Shown here: positions 11,343-11,650 of the stretch, piece by piece | Numbering within the stretch: position 1 is the stretch's first letter | Layout: each line of letters opens with the position of its first letter | Program-made: the position numbers and the translations under genes | Notes under the pieces: model-generated | What the model was told of the DNA's origin: nothing | The model's input: only the letters and a program-made list of their open reading frames with translations | The model's database searches: none | Origin: Clostridia bacterium | Lineage (GTDB): Bacteria > Bacillota > Clostridia > Oscillospirales > RGIG7773 | Assembly (NCBI GenBank): GCA_017554835.1 | Contig: JAFZHO010000052.1 | Coordinates: 1 to 11,650 of the forward strand | Direction of reading: 5' to 3' | DNA length: 11,650 nt

Positions 11343-11650
11343 ATGAAAATAGAAAAAGCAAAATCGGAACAAATCGAAATTCTCGCAAAAGAAATATGGA
11401 ACGAGCATTATATAAAAATTCTCTCAAAAGAGCAGATAGATTATATGCTTCAAAATTTCCAGTCCCAAAAAGCCATTGAAAATCAAATCAAAGATGGCTA
11501 TAACTATTTTGTTATGAAAATAGATGGGAAAATTATGGGATATACGGGAATAGTTTTCCAAGAAGAAAAAATGTTTTTAAGTAAGTTATATATTAAAAAA
11601 GAAGCGAGAAACAAAGGCGTTGGAAAAACCACTCTCGAATTTTTGAAAAA
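11343..11650 (+). CDS. GNAT-family N-acetyltransferase, N-terminal part (cut by window end)
   Basis: The 102 visible codons start MKIEKAKSEQIEILAKEIWN. They include the strand pair YFVMKIDGKIMGYTGIVF and the acetyl-CoA-binding motif A, LYIKKEARNKGVGKTTLEFL, with the RxxGxG loop. The substrate is unknown. ATG at 11343 has GAGG (11333-11336) seven bases upstream, inside the end of the Gx gene, and starts three bases after its stop, so it is probably the fourth gene of the apbE operon. Confidence 0.9.
   Translation, partial: MKIEKAKSEQIEILAKEIWNEHYIKILSKEQIDYMLQNFQSQKAIENQIKDGYNYFVMKIDGKIMGYTGIVFQEEKMFLSKLYIKKEARNKGVGKTTLEFLK

Noticed and set aside
1..11650. CRISPR arrays, tRNA and rRNA genes, insertion sequences with transposases
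   Set aside because: No regularly spaced repeats, no tRNA-like cloverleaf regions and no transposase-like protein were seen on either strand.

Overview
The window is AT-rich, with compact gene spacing, strong AAGGAG/GGAGG ribosome binding sites, intrinsic terminators with U-tracts and several GTG/TTG starts. Together with a SpoVT-type forespore regulator, three SPII lipoproteins and a LysRS carrying a C-terminal tRNA-binding domain, this points to an endospore-forming member of the Clostridia (Bacillota). I cannot name the genus.

Left end (1-2100): a partial XRE-type repressor reads leftward out of the window. Next comes a promoter plus 34-codon fragment of spoVT (377-480), then a lone leftward gene of unknown function (579-1370), then an intact spoVT (1493-2035). 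The two spoVT copies lie exactly 1116 bp apart. They encode the same amino acids over codons 1-34, yet on both sides of an identical 12-bp core (431-442 and 1547-1558) nearly every codon differs synonymously. The codon style swaps reciprocally at the core: copy 1 is CGN-arginine before and AGR after, copy 2 is AGR before and CGN after. This is what insertion of an 1116-bp circle at the core, inside the 5' end of spoVT, would leave behind. The circle would bring its own promoter and 5' end, so spoVT stays functional. It has one cargo gene and no recombinase, so it looks like a minimal trans-mobilised cassette (CIME-like). This is the most unusual thing in the window.

Middle (2100-6900): a leftward single-pass membrane protein and a divergent small lipoprotein come first. 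Then, on the minus strand, come a CDF-family zinc exporter with a seven-histidine tail, lysS (class II lysyl-tRNA synthetase fused to an EMAPII/Trbp-like domain) and greA. greA is driven by a perfect-consensus sigma-A promoter whose -35 box contains the stop codon of the gene before it.

Right (6900-9470): three leftward genes without assigned function. They are a 276-aa soluble protein, a lipoprotein with an acidic tail and a structured leader, and a 226-aa protein whose promoter carries two inverted repeats.

Right end (9472-11650): a rightward, overlapping operon of apbE (FAD:protein FMN transferase lipoprotein), a NusG domain II protein, a Gx/heptaprenyl-diphosphate-synthase-component-I-like membrane protein, and a GNAT acetyltransferase cut by the window edge. 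The first three resemble the flavin-based extracellular electron transfer gene set of Gram-positive bacteria.
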